Below, one piece after another: positions 7,253 to 10,477 of a stretch of 10,477 nucleotides of DNA. The position numbers and the translations under genes are program-made. The notes beneath the pieces are model-generated. The model was not told the DNA's origin, ran no database searches, and saw only the letters and a list, made by a program, of their open reading frames with translations. The stretch's first letter is position 1. Every line of letters starts with the position of its first letter. Source of the DNA: a bacterium (GTDB lineage Bacteria > Elusimicrobiota > Elusimicrobia > Elusimicrobiales > UBA9959); the NCBI GenBank assembly GCA_021812825.1, contig JAKAMO010000087.1, positions 1 to 10,477 on the forward strand, given 5' to 3'.

Positions 7253-7261
7253 ATTATAGTA
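7253..7261 (-). promoter_or_regulatory. Probable -10 of the ChaN-like gene
   Basis: Read on the minus strand the sequence is TACTATAAT, identical to the nine bases at the amylase -10 (1995-2003). The hexamer ends at 7253 and the ATG begins at 7244, so a start of transcription 6-8 bases downstream would fall at or within three bases of the ATG, implying a leaderless or nearly leaderless mRNA. The AGAGG before the ATG would then not be transcribed. A 12-bp palindrome, GCGCGGCCGCGC (7265-7276), sits directly upstream. Confidence 0.5.
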
Positions 7262-7319
7262 AAAGCGCGGCCGCGCATCGTATCGAGGGCAGGGCTCTGC
7301 CGGCTTTCCTGTTGCCCGT

Positions 7320-7367
7320 TAGGCCCTTGGGGATGGGCCATAATACGGCGCCGTTATAGGCCCTTGG
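7320..7367. promoter_or_regulatory. Operator-like dyad and direct repeats in the divergent intergenic region
   Basis: Between the divergent ChaN-like and C11 peptidase genes, GGGCC (7335-7339) and GGCCC (7359-7363) flank the perfect palindrome ACGGCGCCGT (7345-7354), joined by A/T-only spacers of five and four bases. TAGGCCCTTGG occurs twice, at 7320-7330 and 7357-7367, the second overlapping the right arm of the dyad. The element ends 27 bases before the peptidase -10 and about 60 bases upstream of the ChaN-like -10, a position suited to a shared regulator. Which protein binds, if any, cannot be told. Confidence 0.4.
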
Positions 7368-7394
7368 CCGCTCCCGCATCTCCTCCGGGGCCGC

Positions 7395-7405
7395 TATACT
7401 ATTAC
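7395..7405 (+). promoter_or_regulatory. Probable -10 region of the C11 peptidase gene
   Basis: TATACTATTAC gives a TATACT hexamer (7395-7400) and matches the amylase element TATACTATAAT at nine of eleven positions. No convincing -35 is seen. Transcription would begin near 7407, 21 bases before the preferred start codon. Confidence 0.5.
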
Positions 7406-7417
7406 CATGGAATTCAC

Positions 7418-7423
7418 GGGAGG
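7418..7423 (+). promoter_or_regulatory. Ribosome binding site that favours the ATG at 7428
   Basis: GGGAGG lies four bases before the ATG at 7428. The in-frame ATG at 7407 has no Shine-Dalgarno and would add MEFTGGS ahead of an otherwise typical signal peptide, so 7428 is preferred. Confidence 0.6.
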
Positions 7424-7427
7424 TTCG

Positions 7428-8831
7428 ATGATCAAGCGCATAGCTGCGGTTCTCGCGATAATGTTTTCCGGAGGGCCCTGGGCTTTCGCCGGCATGGATT
7501 TCGACAGGGGCTTTGACGTGAAGGACGCCCTGACGGGGACGGACGCCCCCGAGGTCGCCGTACCGGCCGGGACGAAAGGCTGGTTCTCCCATCACGACGA
7601 AGACAAGCCGCAGCCGGTCAAGGAATGGACCGTGATGGTCTACATGAACGGCAAGAACGACCTCGAGGTGGCCGGCCTCTACAACGTCAACAAGATGGAG
7701 CTCGTGGGCTCCGGCGATTCCCTCAACATACTCACAGAGACCGGCCGCATGAACGGCCAGCAGAACGACGTGCATTTCGACGGCGACTGGACCGGCTCTC
7801 GCCGCTTCTACGTCACGAAGGACACCGACGAGAACAGGATAAAGTCCAAGGCCGTGCAGACCTTCGACAAGGTGGACATGGGCGACTGGCGCCACCTGGT
7901 GGACTTCGCCAAGTGGGGCATGAAGAACTATCCCGCCCGCCACTACGCGCTTATAGTCTGGAACCACGGCTCCGGCTGGGTGACCACGAAGGCGGTCAGC
8001 AAGGGCATCTCCTACGATTTCGAGACCAAGAACCATATCTCCACTCCTGAGCTGGGCGCGGCCATGCGCGAGATAGGCAAGGTGGACATCCTGGCCTACG
8101 ACGCCTGCCTGATGCAGATGGCCGAGCTGGTCTACGAGGTGAAGGATCACGCGGATTACATAGTCGGCTCCGAGGAGACCATCCCCGGCCTCGGTTTCCC
8201 CTACGACGCCTTCCTCCCGGCTTTCGCTTCGGGCTCCCGGAGCGCCGGCGAGCTGGCGGCCGGCATGGTCACCGCCTACGATTCGTTCTACGGCGCCAAG
8301 GGCAAGAAGGTCACGCTCTCGGCTATCGACATATCGGCCCTGCCGGGCTTCATGTCCGCCTTCGGCTCCTGGACCGACGCACTGCTGGCCTCGGACAAGA
8401 AGCCGCAGATAAAGGCCAAGTTCTACGGCGCGGCCTCCTACGCCGACAAGGACAACAAGGACCTCTCCGACTTCGCCCGGCTGGCAGCCGAGGCGGACCC
8501 GGCGCTGGCCGACAGCGGCCGCGCGATGACGGACGCGCTGGACGCGATGGTCATCGGCAATACGGCTTACAAGGAAGGCTACGGCCGCGACGAGGCCTCG
8601 CACGGCCTGGCGATCTACCTGCCCGAGCAGGGCTATAACGAGAAATACGACCAGCTGGCCTGGGCCAGGGACACGAAGTGGGACGACCTGCTGAAGGAAA
8701 TGAAGGGCGTCTCCGCCCCCGGCCTGGAGTTCATGAGCGGCTGCGTGAAGCCCCCGGAGGGCGCCAGCCTGCAGCAGCTGATGGCCTATCTGGATTGTCT
8801 CACCAACGCCCTCAACGCCTCCAAGCCCTGA
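7428..8831 (+). CDS. Secreted clostripain-like cysteine peptidase (family C11)
   Basis: An exported endopeptidase of the clostripain/gingipain clan, expected to cut after basic residues. With the chosen start it has 467 residues. A signal peptide (MIKR, then a hydrophobic run, likely cut after AFA at 21) precedes a short variable stretch. The C11 core opens with EWTVMVYMNGKNDLE (66-80). Catalytic H180 lies in LIVWNHGSGW (175-184) and catalytic C227 in ILAYDACLMQMAELVYEV (221-238). VGSEETIPGLGFPYD (246-260) and the late HGLAIYLPE are further family landmarks. Both catalytic residues are intact. Some C11 enzymes self-cleave after Lys or Arg for activation; I cannot assign such a site. The last ~35 residues, with cysteines in SGC and DCL, are outside the core. 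An in-frame start at 7407 would add seven residues. The gene stands between its own promoter and a strong terminator. Confidence 0.93.
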   Translation: MIKRIAAVLAIMFSGGPWAFAGMDFDRGFDVKDALTGTDAPEVAVPAGTKGWFSHHDEDKPQPVKEWTVMVYMNGKNDLEVAGLYNVNKMELVGSGDSLNILTETGRMNGQQNDVHFDGDWTGSRRFYVTKDTDENRIKSKAVQTFDKVDMGDWRHLVDFAKWGMKNYPARHYALIVWNHGSGWVTTKAVSKGISYDFETKNHISTPELGAAMREIGKVDILAYDACLMQMAELVYEVKDHADYIVGSEETIPGLGFPYDAFLPAFASGSRSAGELAAGMVTAYDSFYGAKGKKVTLSAIDISALPGFMSAFGSWTDALLASDKKPQIKAKFYGAASYADKDNKDLSDFARLAAEADPALADSGRAMTDALDAMVIGNTAYKEGYGRDEASHGLAIYLPEQGYNEKYDQLAWARDTKWDDLLKEMKGVSAPGLEFMSGCVKPPEGASLQQLMAYLDCLTNALNASKP

Positions 8832-8849
8832 GCGGGGAGGATTACCGGC

Positions 8850-8888
8850 AAGAGGCGGGCGGCCCGGGCGGGCCGCCCGCCTCTTTTT
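8850..8888 (+). terminator. Strong Rho-independent terminator after the C11 peptidase
   Basis: AAGAGGCGGGCGGCCC (8850-8865) and GGGCCGCCCGCCTCTT (8870-8885) are perfectly complementary over 16 bp around a GGGC loop, and a five-base T-run (8884-8888) follows the GC-rich part of the stem. It begins 19 bases after the peptidase stop codon. Confidence 0.92.
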
Positions 8889-8907
8889 GCTCCCCGCGCG
8901 ATTCATT

Positions 8908-8956
8908 TATAAAAACGCGTTTATATATGGAAATGCCGCTGTTTAAGTGCTACAAT
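8908..8956 (+). promoter_or_regulatory. Promoter region of the FN3-like repeat gene
   Basis: This AT-rich stretch holds TGGAAA (8928-8933, four of six to the -35 consensus), a 17-base spacer and an extended -10, TGCTACAAT (8948-8956). It is the only promoter in the window with a recognisable -35. Immediately upstream, TATAAA (8908-8913) and TTTATA (8920-8925) form an inverted repeat around AACGCG and could bind a regulator. The leader would be about 58 bases, with long T-runs (8990-9006) before the ribosome site AGGGGAGA (9009-9016). Confidence 0.5.
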
Positions 8957-9020
8957 CCTGATTTATACACTACCGGGCATAGGTCCGTCCGTTTTTCTAT
9001 TTTTTTACAGGGGAGATAGA

Positions 9021-10477
9021 ATGGGGGCAAGAAAAATCAGAGCGCTGCTGTCTTTACTTCCGCTGGCCCTCCTGCTGGCCTGGCCGTCCTCCGCCTTCGC
9101 CGGCGGGCGCGTATCCAGGACTTCCCAGCGGACGCTGCGTTTCTCGGCCAACCCGGCCATCAGCGTGGTCCCTGGATTTACGGCGACCGCGGTTTCCACT
9201 TCCGCCGTCCAGTGGTCCTGGTCCACCGGCTCCTTCACCGGGTCCGGCCTGACCGGCTATAAGCTGTACACCTCCAGCGCCGCCGGCGCCTACATCCCCC
9301 TGGCGCTGGACACCAGTTATTACATAGACTCGGGCCTCGGCGCGGATTCTTCCGTTACGCGCTGGGTGACCGTCTATGACGCTACCGACGAAGGCAGCGA
9401 TTCCCTGCACATACAGAAATACACTTACGCCCTGCCGCCGGTCGAGATAGCGATCTCCTCCGACGCGCCCGTAGCCGCGCCGACGACCAATTCCCTCTCC
9501 CTTCCCTGGGCCAAGCGCTACGGCACCATCGTTTCCACCAGCGCTTACGCGGAGATCCCCAAAACCTACTGGTTCCCCAACCCGGTGTACGCCAGCGCCT
9601 ACGCCATCGAATGCTCCACTGACGGCGGCGCGACCTACGTCCGCAACCGCAGCTTCTTCGTGCCCTGGGAGACCTTCCCCGTCCTGAGCAACAAGCATTA
9701 CATGATAAGGATGGGCGCCTTGAACGGGGACGACGAGCTGACCCCAGGCGTCTACAGCGCCACCCGGACGTTCACCACCCCGCCCCTGACCCCGCAGAGC
9801 TTCGCCGCGGTGGCCGTCTCCTCCTACACCATAGAATGGCGCTGGGACAAGGACATGTTCGCCGGCACTGGGATCACGGGGTTCAAAGTCTACCATTCCA
9901 CCATAGCGGTGGAAGGGGAACTGCCCCTGGCCGGAGACAAGGGCGAGATGATCGCCACGCTGGGGGCCAATACCAGCTACTGGCTGGAGGTCTACATCGA
10001 CAGCGTCACCCCGTCGGCCAATTCACGGCATGCCCGCTGGCTCAAGGCGGTGGGCTATCTGGAGAGCGAAGGTTCCCAGGCCTACCAGAAGTACACCTAC
10101 GCCATTTCCGCGCCGACCACCACCGTGGTCTGGCCGGACCCGTCCCCGTTCGATGTGGCCCATCTGGGCGAGAACTATATTTCCCTCACCTGGGATATGG
10201 TCTGGACCGCCACCGGGCCGCAGGTCGGCATCGCTAGCCAGTTCGTGATAGACCATTCCACCACCGGCGGCTTCGCCGTGGCCGTTACCTCCTCGATAGT
10301 GGGAGGGCCGCCGCAGACCATTTCCGGCCTCGCCAGCAACACCAGGTTCGATATCCGCGTCGGGGCGATTAACGGCGACCGAGAGCAGACCCCCGCCGAC
10401 GCCTACAATCCCTTCGCCTACACCCGGCTTTACAGGGTCATGACGCGTCCCGTAGCCCCGTCCAACTATACCTGCAC
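9021..10477 (+). CDS. Large secreted fibronectin-III-like modular repeat protein (3' truncated)
   Basis: The frame runs from the ATG at 9021, with AGGGGAGA five bases upstream, to the end of the window without a stop: 485 residues so far. Residues 1-27 are a signal peptide (positive MGARKIR, Leu-rich core, AFA cleavage site). The rest is Ser/Thr/Tyr-rich beta-type sequence with few cysteines and consists of two alternating modules of roughly 90-115 residues. A-modules (~52-138 and ~255-362) share the G-[LI]-TG-[YF]-K-[LV]-Y strand (76-83, 284-291) and the ending QKYTYA (132-137, 356-361). B-modules (~139-254 and ~363-478) share IR-x-GA-x-NGD-x-E-x-TP (229-242, 445-458). Strand patterns and W/Y positions resemble fibronectin type III domains. 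The end of B2 (RPVAP) parallels the end of B1 (PPLTP), so another A-module probably begins at the window edge. A surface or adhesion role is inferred; no anchor is visible yet. Confidence 0.8.
   Translation, partial: MGARKIRALLSLLPLALLLAWPSSAFAGGRVSRTSQRTLRFSANPAISVVPGFTATAVSTSAVQWSWSTGSFTGSGLTGYKLYTSSAAGAYIPLALDTSYYIDSGLGADSSVTRWVTVYDATDEGSDSLHIQKYTYALPPVEIAISSDAPVAAPTTNSLSLPWAKRYGTIVSTSAYAEIPKTYWFPNPVYASAYAIECSTDGGATYVRNRSFFVPWETFPVLSNKHYMIRMGALNGDDELTPGVYSATRTFTTPPLTPQSFAAVAVSSYTIEWRWDKDMFAGTGITGFKVYHSTIAVEGELPLAGDKGEMIATLGANTSYWLEVYIDSVTPSANSRHARWLKAVGYLESEGSQAYQKYTYAISAPTTTVVWPDPSPFDVAHLGENYISLTWDMVWTATGPQVGIASQFVIDHSTTGGFAVAVTSSIVGGPPQTISGLASNTRFDIRVGAINGDREQTPADAYNPFAYTRLYRVMTRPVAPSNYTC

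Noticed and set aside
7254..8906. 550-codon open frame on the minus strand opposite the C11 peptidase
   Set aside because: The plus strand carries an intact catalytic C11 gene over the same bases; the antisense product is a His/Val/Gly-rich run without recognisable domains.
8989..9007. Terminator or attenuator at the T-runs before the FN3-like gene
   Set aside because: No convincing stem precedes the T-runs.

Overview
This is a GC-rich bacterial window whose genes carry no internal stops or frameshifts. I see no rRNA, tRNA, CRISPR array, transposase, phage gene or recognisable defence system. The taxon cannot be read directly. Three things make me think tentatively of a high-GC Elusimicrobiota or similar deep-branching Gram-negative bacterium: a strong preference for the isoleucine codon ATA in spite of the high GC, a very large secreted protein built of fibronectin-III-like repeats, and several signal-peptide proteins. 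That assignment is inference.

Layout. 3-1340 (+) is the 3' part of a U32-family protein with the RlhA-type architecture (23S rRNA hydroxylation family); its stop overlaps the start of a YaeQ-like PD-(D/E)XK-fold gene (1337-1858, +). The spacer 1859-2032 holds palindromes, including a degenerate copy of a widespread dispersed hairpin repeat, and a TATAAT-type promoter. 2033-3484 (+) is a secreted plant-type (GH13 subfamily 6) alpha-amylase ending at a good terminator. 3555-4739 (+) is a PLP-dependent class V aminotransferase resembling isopenicillin-N epimerase. About 340 bases (4740-5080) carry no convincing gene but several strong stem-loops, and end at a bidirectional terminator that also serves the convergent ornithine carbamoyltransferase gene (5126-6130, -). 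Upstream of it on the same strand lies a ChaN/Tiki-superfamily putative haem-binding protein (6228-7244, -). A 183-base divergent regulatory region with a dyad and direct repeats separates it from a secreted clostripain-like (C11) cysteine peptidase (7428-8831, +), which ends at a 16-bp perfect terminator stem. After an AT-rich promoter region, 9021-10477 (+) is the start of a large secreted protein of alternating FN3-like modules; it is open to the window end.

How the genes relate. There is no single pathway or operon here. U32/YaeQ is the only translationally coupled pair. Four products (amylase, ChaN-like protein, C11 peptidase, FN3-like repeat protein) have N-terminal signal peptides, so much of the window concerns the cell envelope or the exterior: starch and protein breakdown, possible haem handling, surface structure. 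The OTC and the aminotransferase are cytoplasmic amino-acid enzymes that each appear to be single transcription units.

Most worth a second look: the A-B-A-B modular protein at the right end, the structured gene-free block 4740-5080, the ATA codon preference and its dependence on the following base, the dyad/direct-repeat divergent regulatory region, and a possibly leaderless mRNA for the ChaN-like gene. I did not find evidence for a novel multi-gene system.
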